Positions 17,199 to 26,041 of a DNA stretch of 64,000 nucleotides are shown here, piece after piece. The position numbers were made by a program, and so were the translations under genes. Source of the DNA: Picrophilus oshimae DSM 9789 (GTDB lineage: Archaea; Thermoplasmatota; Thermoplasmata; Thermoplasmatales; Thermoplasmataceae); contig NZ_FWYE01000002.1 of the NCBI RefSeq assembly GCF_900176435.1, positions 1 to 64,000 on the forward strand. The letters are read 5' to 3'. The number at the start of each line of letters is the position of its first letter. Positions within the stretch are counted from its first letter, which is position 1. A model generated the notes under the pieces. That model searched no databases, had not been told where the DNA came from, and saw only the letters and a program-made list of their open reading frames with translations.

Positions 17199-17828
17199 TT
17201 ACTGCGCCTCTATCTGTGTCTGGGCACCAGGCTCCTCGACATAGCCATCACGACCCAGAACCTCTGATTTCCTTATCTCTATCTTCTTTATTGGATAGAC
17301 GTCCTTAAGGGTATCAACAATATCATTATAAACATTATCACCTATAATGTACTGTGCCAGCTCCGGCAATGTCATCGAGCCGCACCTTTCATTTATAAAG
17401 CCTATAATCTTTGACCTTACCTCTCCCCTTTTATTTGCCGTTAATTTTGAATCTGAAACCAGGACGATCTTTATTACAAGCCTGTAACCATCCTTTGTTT
17501 TTGAGGGCATTATAATATCTATTCTTTCCTTGCGCCTTCTTACCATCCTTCTTATTGTATCGTCACTAACCTTATGACCAATGAACTCGGTCGTGCAGCG
17601 CTTGCCGGTACACTCCTTTACACGGAATATAACCATCGTGCTTGACTTTCTAAAGTTTCCTGTGAAGTCCGATACAGGTACCTCAACCTTCCTGCCGATC
17701 ATCAGTGATGGATCTGCAGCTGGGCTAAGTGCGATCTCCCTCTCGCCAAGGAACGATGGCGCAACGATCGTATACCATGTCTTCTCCTTCCATTTATCCT
17801 TTGTACCAATCTTTCTTCTATCAGCCAT
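17199..17828 (-). CDS. rps3ae: Small-subunit ribosomal protein S3Ae
   Basis: This archaeal/eukaryotic-type 30S protein (eS1) has a basic N-terminus (ADRRKIGTKDKWKEKTWYTIVAPSFLG) that is diagnostic for the family, and a central RRMVRRRKERIDIIMPSKTKDGYRL. The 209-aa length fits. GC is visibly higher than in neighbouring genes, as expected for a highly expressed gene. Only 8 nt separate its stop from the tRNA-Met on the same strand, so the two are probably co-transcribed, and RNase P cleavage would trim the mRNA. Confidence 0.95.
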   Translation of the reverse strand: MADRRKIGTKDKWKEKTWYTIVAPSFLGEREIALSPAADPSLMIGRKVEVPVSDFTGNFRKSSTMVIFRVKECTGKRCTTEFIGHKVSDDTIRRMVRRRKERIDIIMPSKTKDGYRLVIKIVLVSDSKLTANKRGEVRSKIIGFINERCGSMTLPELAQYIIGDNVYNDIVDTLKDVYPIKKIEIRKSEVLGRDGYVEEPGAQTQIEAQ

Positions 17829-17900
17829 TTAATCCCTCTTGAACATGAACATCAGTGTTAGTGAAATACCTTATTGCTTATAAATTTATAGGATTTTAAT

Positions 17901-18920
17901 CTACTTTACCTTTTCAGCCTTTAAATATAATTCCTCCATTCTTATATCCTCTATCCTTGTTAACCTTCCACCAACTGTAAATACCTGGTCCTCGGACTGT
18001 ATTAAAAATGAGTTCTTGTATCCTGGTATTATATCGGTTCCCTTTATTGTACCTGTTATATCTATTTGACCATTCTGGGTATTTCCTATAACACGGCCCG
18101 TTAACTTATATCCATTGTTAATAAATGTGTTTATTGCCTCGCATGATATCCATGATGTGTTAAACCTCCATTCATTTTTTATCATGAACTTTGATATGTA
18201 CATTGATGGTTTCCATACAATATTATAATAGTAATAATTTAATATATGTATCATCTCGGCCTCCTGGAAATCTATTGCATAAACAAGTTTTTTTGAGATG
18301 TCATCAACCTTTACAATGCTTTCCTCCCTGTCGACTATAAAGATCTCCGGTGATATTCCGGGCCTCCTTTTAAGAACGGTCGTGTTTAAAAGATCTGTTA
18401 TATCATATCTATCTGAATCAGGAAAGATAACTATTATTACAGAAACACCGCGGTTGGCGGCATTTATTAGATACCTGTCAAGATACCTTAGCATTGGTAA
18501 TTTCAATGAGCATATAATCTCACTCTTTGCATTTATTATTAGCTCCTTTATCTGCTCCTTTATCAGGGCCTCATTGTCCATGTACCAAAGGTATGGATTG
18601 TACTTCTTTACATTATTTGATACCTTTTCAACATAATCGGCAAGCTCGTCCTTATAGGATGACATGTCGTTTATTATTCTGCTCAATGCAGTTTCAACAG
18701 GAACGGCCCTGTATATCTTCTTCTTGCCAGGGCTCACCTGTATAAGCCCCTTATTGATTAAATTGTTGAAAAGATCATAAACCCTGGGCTGGGGAACACC
18801 AGCAAGTGAAACAATTGATGTTGATGTCTGCGGGCCGTTTAATAAAAGGGCCTTATATACCTTGATTTCATATGGCGATAAACCGAACTTTGATAAATTT
18901 TCGAAAATGTCTTCTTCCAT
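17901..18920 (-). CDS. TrmB-family sugar-responsive transcription regulator
   Basis: The 339-aa protein has an N-terminal winged HTH (residues about 8-75: GLSPYEIKVYKALLLNGPQTSTSIVSLAGVPQPRVYDLFNNL), a short linker helix, a phospholipase-D-like domain (about 110-235) and a C-terminal beta domain (GRVIGNTQNGQIDITGTIKG). This is the full TrmB layout, in which the C-terminal half binds sugars. Relatives repress or activate sugar ABC transporters and switch glycolysis and gluconeogenesis. PEP synthase and a sugar ABC operon occur in the same window, making them plausible targets; this is inference. No operon partner is evident. Confidence 0.88.
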   Translation of the reverse strand: MEEDIFENLSKFGLSPYEIKVYKALLLNGPQTSTSIVSLAGVPQPRVYDLFNNLINKGLIQVSPGKKKIYRAVPVETALSRIINDMSSYKDELADYVEKVSNNVKKYNPYLWYMDNEALIKEQIKELIINAKSEIICSLKLPMLRYLDRYLINAANRGVSVIIVIFPDSDRYDITDLLNTTVLKRRPGISPEIFIVDREESIVKVDDISKKLVYAIDFQEAEMIHILNYYYYNIVWKPSMYISKFMIKNEWRFNTSWISCEAINTFINNGYKLTGRVIGNTQNGQIDITGTIKGTDIIPGYKNSFLIQSEDQVFTVGGRLTRIEDIRMEELYLKAEKVK

Positions 18921-18971
18921 AAAATGGGATATTAATCATATAAATAAATATTTATATTAAAAAGGTGAATT

Positions 18972-19556
18972 TTATAATTTACCTATATCATTTACTACAT
19001 TGATGTCTAAAACTTCCTCGCCAGGTTCCCAGTTTGCGGGTATTGCGCACATGTGTCCTTCCGGCTCCTTTGTGTCATGTAATGTCTTTAATCCCATGAA
19101 TGCAGCATATATATGCTTTACATCCTTTCCAAGGCCATCGTTGAACATTGCCATGTACTGTACCTTGCCCTCCGGGTCTATTATTACAAGGCCCCTCTGG
19201 GCAGTTCCTGCAGCCGTCAGGAATCCATAGGCCGATGCTATCTTCTTATTGAAGTCATCAATTAATGGTATCTTGCTCTTGCTGACCCTTGGTGATGTGT
19301 CACTCCATGCCTTGTGTGAGTAAACCGAGTCCTCGCTGATTGCAAAGATCTGTGCATTCTCCTTTAAGAATTTATCGTATGAGCCCATTAATGCCTCGAT
19401 ATCTGTGGCGCACACAAATGTAAAATCGCCTGGATAAAATGTTAATATTACCCATTTGCCACGGTAATCAGACAGCCTTACATTTTTTATCTCCTTTGTC
19501 TCAGGGAAGTATGTCGGTGATTCAAAATCCGGTGCAGTATTTCCTATTGCCAGCAT
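18972..19556 (-). CDS. 2-Cys peroxiredoxin (AhpC/TSA family)
   Basis: This thiol peroxidase reduces hydrogen peroxide and organic peroxides. The peroxidatic Cys is in FYPGDFTFVCATDIEAL near residue 50. The resolving Cys is in GHMCAIPANWEPGEEV near residue 169, which is the typical 2-Cys arrangement. The 194-aa length fits the AhpC-like group. No dedicated AhpF or thioredoxin reductase gene is adjacent. It is probably a single-gene transcript, with a TATA-rich region upstream. Confidence 0.92.
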   Translation of the reverse strand: MLAIGNTAPDFESPTYFPETKEIKNVRLSDYRGKWVILTFYPGDFTFVCATDIEALMGSYDKFLKENAQIFAISEDSVYSHKAWSDTSPRVSKSKIPLIDDFNKKIASAYGFLTAAGTAQRGLVIIDPEGKVQYMAMFNDGLGKDVKHIYAAFMGLKTLHDTKEPEGHMCAIPANWEPGEEVLDINVVNDIGKL

Positions 19557-19683
19557 GTTTATCGCTTATGATATTACATCTTATTATATTAAATTAATGT
19601 TTAATTAAACACAAAAGAAGGTTATTTTTTATATAATTTAAAGTATTATAAATGATCAAAAAGTAAAAAAAATTAAACATTGT

Positions 19684-20034
19684 TTAAATGTTCTCACCAT
19701 CAAAGTATGTGTGCCTTTTTACTATTTTATCATTGGCAAAATCCATGACGTCAATGAATTCAGTGCTTACGGACCTTCCATCCTTTAACGTCCCAGAGAA
19801 TGAACCCTCGACAACGGCACAGCTTCCTGATATTATTATCCTTTTTATTGTGTGATGCCCGCTCTTTATTATTCTATGCTCCTCGTAGAATTTTTTAAAA
19901 TCGTTTATACCTTTTATTTCACCATATCCTGGCCTTTTATAGACAATCGAGTCGTCAAAGATTGAGAAAAGCGTTTTTAAATCCCTTGAATCAACGGCAT
20001 TATAATAATCAAGACATATCTGCTTAATATCCAT
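19684..20034 (-). CDS. SnoaL/NTF2-like domain protein
   Basis: This 116-aa protein has the cone-shaped NTF2-like fold signature: an N-terminal helix (CLDYYNAVDSRDLKTLFSIFDDSIVYKRPGYGEIKGINDFKKFYEEHR) and four beta strands including AVVEGSFSGTLKDGRSVSTEFIDVMDF. The final KIVKRHTYFDGE is typical of the SnoaL-like branch, whose members are isomerases, dehydratases or simple ligand binders. No catalytic role can be assigned. It sits behind the peroxiredoxin gene with its own AT-rich upstream region. Confidence 0.75.
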   Translation of the reverse strand: MDIKQICLDYYNAVDSRDLKTLFSIFDDSIVYKRPGYGEIKGINDFKKFYEEHRIIKSGHHTIKRIIISGSCAVVEGSFSGTLKDGRSVSTEFIDVMDFANDKIVKRHTYFDGENI

Positions 20035-20154
20035 AGATGTGTATTAATTAATGTTTTATATTATTTTTTAAATATTCGGATCCTATTTATTATATATAAT
20101 TTATAATTTTATTAATAAAGAATTGATTAATATAATAATCTTAAATACCATGCT

Positions 20155-20934
20155 GTGGACATAGATATTGTTAAGGATCCGGATGATGTTAAGTTTATAT
20201 CAAACGTTATAAGGTCTGCATGGCATTCGATTAATATCGAGGGGCAGTTTATAGATACAGTTCGCTCAATGATATATCATGGCGGCTTTGTTATAATAGC
20301 AAAGGAGAATAATGAAATTATTGGCATGAGCTTTTCATATCCAGGGTACAGGAATGGAAAAACATATTTATATTCACACATGACCGGTGTTATAGAAGAC
20401 AAGAAAAGGAGCGGCATAGGATACATGCTGAAGATGAAGCAGAGGGAGCTCGCACTGAACTATGGATACGATTTAATAGCCTGGACCTTTGATCCATACA
20501 TGGCTTTAAATGCATACTTTAACATAGAAAAGCTTGGCTGTTTATCAAGGACTTACATAGACAACTTCTACGGAACAATGGATGACGGCCTAAACAATGG
20601 ATTGCCAACGGACCGCCTGGTCTGTGAATGGTATATAAAAGATTTTAAAAAGCCGGATTATAATGAATATAATATTATCAATAAAAAATCAAGGCTTGGC
20701 AGCTATGAAATAACCGAGGGCATTGAATATAATTATGAAAACCCGGCAATTTCAATACCTTATGATTTTCAGGAGATAAAGAAGAACAGCATGGAGATCG
20801 CGATGGACTGGAAGCTAAGGCTGAGGCCGGCGTTTAAAAAGCTCTTTGGACTTGGCTATGCAATAACGCATTTTGATAAAAAAACATCGTCATATATCTT
20901 TCAGAAGGTTGATTTAGAAAAAAATATATTTTAG
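20155..20934 (+). CDS. GNAT-family N-acetyltransferase
   Basis: The first half of this 259-aa protein is a GNAT fold. The acetyl-CoA-binding region is GVIEDKKRSGIGYMLKMKQRELALNYGYDLIAWTFDP (about residues 80-116), with the typical R/K-x-x-G-I-G loop. The C-terminal 120 residues (YEITEGIEYNYENPAISIPYDFQEIKK) form an extra domain seen in some predicted archaeal acetyltransferases. The substrate is unknown. It starts at GTG; an out-of-frame four-codon ATG ORF overlaps this start, as also seen at 25362. It is convergent with ppsA and overlaps its end by 4 bp. Confidence 0.75.
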   Translation: MDIDIVKDPDDVKFISNVIRSAWHSINIEGQFIDTVRSMIYHGGFVIIAKENNEIIGMSFSYPGYRNGKTYLYSHMTGVIEDKKRSGIGYMLKMKQRELALNYGYDLIAWTFDPYMALNAYFNIEKLGCLSRTYIDNFYGTMDDGLNNGLPTDRLVCEWYIKDFKKPDYNEYNIINKKSRLGSYEITEGIEYNYENPAISIPYDFQEIKKNSMEIAMDWKLRLRPAFKKLFGLGYAITHFDKKTSSYIFQKVDLEKNIF

Positions 20935-23261
20935 GGTAAATCCCAGTCATCATCGATTTCAACGTGCCCAAGGGCAGCCTCAAGCTTTATCCTTGCCTCA
21001 ACCGAGGCCACAAGCTTTTTTACATGTATCACGGCATCTGGATTTACAGAGATATCATCTATACCAGCCCTAACGAGGAAGTCGACAAGCTCATCGTACT
21101 GTGATGGTGCCTGGCCGCATATTGAGACTATTTTCTTATCCTTGTGTGCAATCTTTATCAAATATTTTATTGCACGCTTCACGGCAAGGTCCCTCTCATC
21201 GAACATTGAGCTCATCTTTCCATTGTTTCTATCAGATCCAAGTAGTAGCATTGTTAAATCATTCGAGCCTATTGAATAGCCATCAACATATTTATTGAAT
21301 TTATCTGCAAGTAATATATTGCTTGGTATCTCAGCCATCAAAAAGACCTTGAAGTCCTTGCCCCTGTAAAGTCCGTTATCCTCCATTATTCTAATGATTC
21401 TTTCCATCTCCTCAACGGTTCTTGTAAATGGAACCATTACCCATAGATTCCTGGCGCGGTATTCCTCCCTTGCCTTCCTGACGGCCATCAATTCAAGTTT
21501 AAATGCCTCCCTGTATCTTTCATCGTAGTACCTTGATGCACCACGCCATCCAAGCAGTGGATTATCCTCAACAGGCTCAAATTCACTTCCGCCCTTTAGA
21601 TTTGAATACTCGTCAGTCTTAAAATCACTGAATCTTAGTATTACCGGCCTTGGATTGAATGCCCTGCAAACCTGTGCCATGTACTCTGACAGTTTATCAA
21701 CGAAGTAATCCCCACGATTGTTCTTTAAAAGTGATAATGGATGCTCACCGATCTCTGCCCAGATGAACTCCTCACGCATCAGGCCTATGCCATCGCATGG
21801 CAGCTTTGCTATCCTCTCTGCTATTGATGGCTCACCCATGTTTACCATAACCTTTGTGCCTGTGATGATCTCTGGAATTTCCACTGATACCTCATTTTCC
21901 GTTTCAGAGCCGACCTTTCCCCTGTAAACAAGGCCGTTTCTGGAATCGACGGTTATTAAATCACCGGTCTTTATCGTTTCCGTGGCCTTTTTGCCAAAGG
22001 ATGATGTGCCAACTATGCATGGAACACCGAGCTCCCTTGAGACTATTGCAGCGTGGCATGTCATGCCTCCATCATCCGTTATTATGGCCCTGGATTTTTT
22101 CATAACTGGCACCCAGTCAGGTGCGGTCATTCTTGTTATTAATATCTCGTCATTTTTAAACTGATCAATGTTTGATACATCAAGTATCACATGGGCCCTT
22201 CCTGTAATAAATCCAGGAGAGGCTGGAAGTCCCTTTAAAATAACCTCGTTTTCATGGTCTTTTTCCTCTGGCTCCTCTGGCTCGCGATTGCTCCAGACGG
22301 TTTCAAACCTTGCCTGGACTATATAAAGCTTTCCCTGGTACTTTGCCCACTCAATGTCCATTGGATGATTATAATGGTTTTCTATGGATTTTCCCGCCAT
22401 GGCAAGTTCAATAACCTCATCATCGCTCAATGATGGCTCCTCGCAGAGCGTTTCCGGAACCGAGACCTCCATGGTACCGCCGCCTTCAAGGGCCTTTAGC
22501 ATCTTGCTCTTGCTTACAACCGTGCTCTTTACAATCTTCATCGTGTTTTTATCAACGTAGAATGTATCTGGTGTAACCTGGCCGCTTACTATGTATTCAC
22601 CAAGGCCGTAGCTCGACTCTATTACTATTTTTGACCTGTCGCCATTTGAAACATCAAGCGTGAACATAACACCGGAAACATCTGAAAAGATCTGTTTTTG
22701 TATTATAACGGAAAGGCTTGCACGCTCATTTATGTTTTCCTTTTTTCTGTAGTATATTGCCCTTGTTGAATACAGACTTGCAAAGCACTCCTTGACCTTT
22801 TCTATGACCTGATCATTGCCCTTTACATTCAGGTATGTTTCCTGCTCGCCTGCAAAACTTGCATTTGACATATCCTCAAGGTTTGCAGATGATCTTACAG
22901 CTACGTAGGCGGCACCCTCCCTTTGAACAAGATCCTCGTAGTGCTCTATAATGCTATCAAAAAGATCGTCTGGCATCTTTGAATTAACAAAGAGCGATTT
23001 TATCTCGGAGCTTGCCCTCTGCAATGCCCTTGTGTCATCAACATCGAGCATTTCAAGGATTTCATTTATTTTTTTCTCTATATCATTCCTATCCAAAAAA
23101 AGTTTGTATGCATATGCTGTTATAACAAAGCCCTCGGGCACGTGAACATCCGGTATGTTCATAAGTTCACCGAGACCCGCGGCCTTGCCTCCGGCAATGG
23201 AAACATCATTCTTGTCAACTTCATTCAGCCATAGAACAGGCTTTTTAGATTTTTCGGACAT
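20931..23261 (-). CDS. ppsA: Phosphoenolpyruvate synthase
   Basis: The enzyme makes PEP from pyruvate and ATP, feeding gluconeogenesis. The 776-aa protein has the standard order: an N-terminal ATP-binding domain (SIAGGKAAGLGELMN start, AVRSSANLEDMSNASFAGEQETYLNV), a central swivelling phosphohistidine domain (DDGGMTCHAAIVSRELGVPCIVGT) and a C-terminal PEP-binding barrel (SIGSNDLTMLLLGSDRN, ICGQAPSQ with the catalytic Cys). All key residues are present. Upstream, a 25-bp palindrome at 23301-23325 sits just behind the TATA region, suggesting regulation. Confidence 0.95.
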   Translation of the reverse strand: MSEKSKKPVLWLNEVDKNDVSIAGGKAAGLGELMNIPDVHVPEGFVITAYAYKLFLDRNDIEKKINEILEMLDVDDTRALQRASSEIKSLFVNSKMPDDLFDSIIEHYEDLVQREGAAYVAVRSSANLEDMSNASFAGEQETYLNVKGNDQVIEKVKECFASLYSTRAIYYRKKENINERASLSVIIQKQIFSDVSGVMFTLDVSNGDRSKIVIESSYGLGEYIVSGQVTPDTFYVDKNTMKIVKSTVVSKSKMLKALEGGGTMEVSVPETLCEEPSLSDDEVIELAMAGKSIENHYNHPMDIEWAKYQGKLYIVQARFETVWSNREPEEPEEKDHENEVILKGLPASPGFITGRAHVILDVSNIDQFKNDEILITRMTAPDWVPVMKKSRAIITDDGGMTCHAAIVSRELGVPCIVGTSSFGKKATETIKTGDLITVDSRNGLVYRGKVGSETENEVSVEIPEIITGTKVMVNMGEPSIAERIAKLPCDGIGLMREEFIWAEIGEHPLSLLKNNRGDYFVDKLSEYMAQVCRAFNPRPVILRFSDFKTDEYSNLKGGSEFEPVEDNPLLGWRGASRYYDERYREAFKLELMAVRKAREEYRARNLWVMVPFTRTVEEMERIIRIMEDNGLYRGKDFKVFLMAEIPSNILLADKFNKYVDGYSIGSNDLTMLLLGSDRNNGKMSSMFDERDLAVKRAIKYLIKIAHKDKKIVSICGQAPSQYDELVDFLVRAGIDDISVNPDAVIHVKKLVASVEARIKLEAALGHVEIDDDWDLP

Positions 23262-23300
23262 CAGTTTTTTATTTTTTCATGGTATTTAAAAAAATCGATA

Positions 23301-23325
23301 TTTTTGATGAAATATTCGTCAAAAA
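23301..23325. promoter_or_regulatory. Candidate operator palindrome upstream of ppsA
   Basis: The arms TTTTTGATG and CGTCAAAAA are inverted complements with one G-T mismatch and a 7-bp AT spacer. It lies 40-64 bp before the ppsA start, just upstream of its TATA-like TTTAAAT (about 23281-23295), where activators of archaeal promoters usually bind. Confidence 0.45.
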
Positions 23326-23354
23326 ACGTAATACAATATAAATATTGCTTAAAG

Positions 23355-23385
23355 AACAAAATGTATATTTTTGCAGCATTTTGTT
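23355..23385. promoter_or_regulatory. Second inverted repeat in the ppsA/glycosyltransferase gap
   Basis: AACAAAATG and CATTTTGTT are perfect 9-bp inverted complements with a 13-bp spacer. It lies about 95 bp before ppsA and 170 bp before the divergent membrane glycosyltransferase gene. It could be an operator for either gene. Confidence 0.4.
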
Positions 23386-23554
23386 GAGAAATTATTAGAA
23401 ATACTGTAAATCCATGAATAGAAATTTAAATAAAATGTATATTATATATTGTTATATTTAAAGTAATGTTTAAATATTATAAAAATATATACTATGCTTT
23501 GAATTATAAAATTATGAGGGTAAAGATTTTTAATTTTTAAATAATTATACACTA

Positions 23555-25294
23555 ATGGAAGATTCCATAACCGCAAGGGAGGGCTATTTAATCCTCTTTT
23601 ACATATTCGCAACGATCATTTATGAGCTCTGGTATTTGACGGCCTATTTATACTGGTGGTTAAGCTCAATTGTGATTCCGTCATTAATGATCATTTTATC
23701 AGTATTCATTGTATTAAGAATCTCAAGATCAAATTATAATATTAAGCATGATCTTTTGAATTACATACCAGTTTTTGCAGTGATTTTTTCAGCCTTTGAA
23801 TACCCAATGTATGAATTTTCATACATTAATGTTATAATATCGGTATTAGCAGCATCGTTTTTGCTTTTAATATATTTCATTGTAAGGAGTGATTACAAAT
23901 ACCTTTTTATTATACTTTTTATCTTCTCTTTTAATGTCTTCATGTTCCTGCATGCTGTAAGTCCATATGGCACCGATGAGATAAGCTTTGATTACTATTC
24001 AACGTTGAAGATCCTCGATGGAATAAACCCGTATAAACTGATAATAACAAATAGTGTATTACAAAGGCTTGGAATAAATCCACAGTTTTACACGCCGTTG
24101 TTAACAGGCGGCCACGTTGAGAACCTTTCATATCCTGCACTGGCCTTTCTTATATTCATACCGGCGGTTCTTTTAAAATTTGTTCCTGGTATTATCATAG
24201 CTGTATTCGCATTTTTTACGCTTGTAATGCTCTTCGTTTTTTATAAAAACAGGCCAAAATCATACTTTTTTGTTGCAGCATTAATAACTATCAATCCTGT
24301 TTACTTTCTATACTCAATCTCTGGAATAACCGGTTATGTCTGGCTGCTTCTACTATCAGTATCCTTTTACACGTTTTCAAAAAATAATATTAAATTATCC
24401 GGTGCATTTTATGGTTTATCACTGGCTGCAAAGCAGCTTCCGGTTTATATTGCAATACCATACCTGTACATTGTCTACAAAAGATCCGGAATTAAGGGAT
24501 CTTTATATTTTGTTATATTTTCGATTATAGGTTTTTTGCCTGAAAATATATACTTTATCTATGTTTCACCATTAAAATACATAAGTGATATCATATCGCC
24601 GATCTCCGAGCCTTTAATAGGCATAGGTTTTGGTTTTTCACAGGTATCATTTTTAAATGTGTTTTACATTGCACCGGCATACTTTTCATATATAAGCATA
24701 GTAACCATGATATTGCTATCGTTTTTATTTATATTATACTATCCTGATTCATATTACTGGCTCTTTATGATACCTGTAATAGTGCTCCAGCTGAACTATC
24801 GCGCCCTCTTTAATTATATAATATTCTGGCCAATTCTATGCCTGATGCTTATTAACACAGAACCTGTGATCGAAGGGGCAAAAAAATTAAATAAATCGAA
24901 TGTTTTAAAGTTAATAAGGGCAAGATATGCCAAGATTTTTTTAACGTTATTCATTGTAATTATAATAGTTGCAGGTCTTGGAATGCATTCAGAATCAAAA
25001 AATGATATGAGGATAAATATAGAGAATGAATATATAGTTAATTCAAATGTTTCATATATAATAGTAAATGTAACCGGCGTAAATATAACACCAGAATTCA
25101 GGGCATTCTTTGGGCCGGATATGTACACCGCAAATGGTGTTATATTCAACGAGACCGTTGTTTATAAGAATTCTAAATATGAGATAATAAATCTAACGCC
25201 TGCGTATAACTATTATCTACCGGTATCAAAAAACATAGAGATCGTTGGTTACTATAATAATATCCAGGCATCGGCACATTTAATAATATCATAA
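23555..25294 (+). CDS. Polytopic membrane glycosyltransferase-like protein (GT-C fold)
   Basis: The 579-aa protein has 11-13 hydrophobic segments, then a C-terminal external domain of about 100 residues (after AKIFLTLFIVIIIVAGLGM). The first long loop carries GTDEISFDYYSTLKILDGINPY (near residues 140-161), the acidic motif plus G-x-NPY pattern of GT87/mannosyltransferase-like GT-C enzymes, which use polyprenyl-linked sugars at the outer membrane face. SGAFYGLSLAAKQLPVYIAIPYL also matches this class. The likely role is glycan or lipid glycosylation on the cell surface; donor and acceptor are unknown. It is divergent from ppsA. Confidence 0.7.
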   Translation: MEDSITAREGYLILFYIFATIIYELWYLTAYLYWWLSSIVIPSLMIILSVFIVLRISRSNYNIKHDLLNYIPVFAVIFSAFEYPMYEFSYINVIISVLAASFLLLIYFIVRSDYKYLFIILFIFSFNVFMFLHAVSPYGTDEISFDYYSTLKILDGINPYKLIITNSVLQRLGINPQFYTPLLTGGHVENLSYPALAFLIFIPAVLLKFVPGIIIAVFAFFTLVMLFVFYKNRPKSYFFVAALITINPVYFLYSISGITGYVWLLLLSVSFYTFSKNNIKLSGAFYGLSLAAKQLPVYIAIPYLYIVYKRSGIKGSLYFVIFSIIGFLPENIYFIYVSPLKYISDIISPISEPLIGIGFGFSQVSFLNVFYIAPAYFSYISIVTMILLSFLFILYYPDSYYWLFMIPVIVLQLNYRALFNYIIFWPILCLMLINTEPVIEGAKKLNKSNVLKLIRARYAKIFLTLFIVIIIVAGLGMHSESKNDMRINIENEYIVNSNVSYIIVNVTGVNITPEFRAFFGPDMYTANGVIFNETVVYKNSKYEIINLTPAYNYYLPVSKNIEIVGYYNNIQASAHLIIS

Positions 25295-25366
25295 CTACTT
25301 TTGTCTAATTTTACTTCAATTATAATCGAAACAATATATTTTTATTCTTAAAATGCATACCATGCC

Positions 25367-26041
25367 GTGGATCTAAAGGAAAAGATAGCAGGTGAGATAA
25401 CAATATCTGAGAATCCAGGATATACAATAAAGAAATGGCGGGAGGAATTTAATATATCGCAGATGGAGCTTTCAAAATTTATGAACGTTTCACCATCTGT
25501 TATAAGCGACTATGAGGCTGGAAGAAGAAAATCGCCAGGATCTGCATCGATAAAAAAGATCGTCGAGGCACTTATAAAGATCGATGAGAACCGTGGTGGA
25601 AATGTAATAAGAAGATACAACAGCGGGATATCATCGGATGCACTTCTCGATATAAAGGACTACGACCATGATATAAGCCTGGAATACATAGCAACAAAGA
25701 TCAATGCAAAATCATATTCAAGGGTTGATCTCAGGAGAAACATAAGGGGATATACCATGATTGACGGCATAAAGGCAATAATAGAATTTTCATATGCAGA
25801 TTACACAAAGCTTTATGGCTGGTCAAGCCAGAGGATTATCTTTATAACACAGGTTTACTATGGAAGAAGCCCAATGATAGCTGTAAGGGCCCATCCATTA
25901 AAGCCCGCTGCAGTTGTCTACATACAGCCAAATAACGTTGACGATCTTGCAGTAAGGATATCAGAGCTTGAAAACATTCCATTACTAAAAACTGATTATG
26001 ATTATAAAAGGATCTCTGATATAATGTCCTCCTTAAGATGA
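25367..26041 (+). CDS. XRE-type helix-turn-helix regulator with C-terminal domain
   Basis: Residues about 20-75 form a Cro/CI-like HTH (IKKWREEFNISQMELSKFMNVSPSVISDYEAGRRKSPGSASIKKIVEAL). The C-terminal 140 residues form an alpha/beta domain (RGYTMIDGIKAIIEFSYADYTKLYGWSSQRIIFITQVYYGRSPMIAVRAHPLKPAAVVYIQP) found in predicted archaeal regulators. The effector is unknown. The start is GTG, with a TATA-like element at about 25332-25346. A four-codon ATG ORF overlaps the start out of frame, as at 20150. Its 3' end overlaps ftsY (opposite strand) by 9 bp. Confidence 0.8.
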   Translation: MDLKEKIAGEITISENPGYTIKKWREEFNISQMELSKFMNVSPSVISDYEAGRRKSPGSASIKKIVEALIKIDENRGGNVIRRYNSGISSDALLDIKDYDHDISLEYIATKINAKSYSRVDLRRNIRGYTMIDGIKAIIEFSYADYTKLYGWSSQRIIFITQVYYGRSPMIAVRAHPLKPAAVVYIQPNNVDDLAVRISELENIPLLKTDYDYKRISDIMSSLR

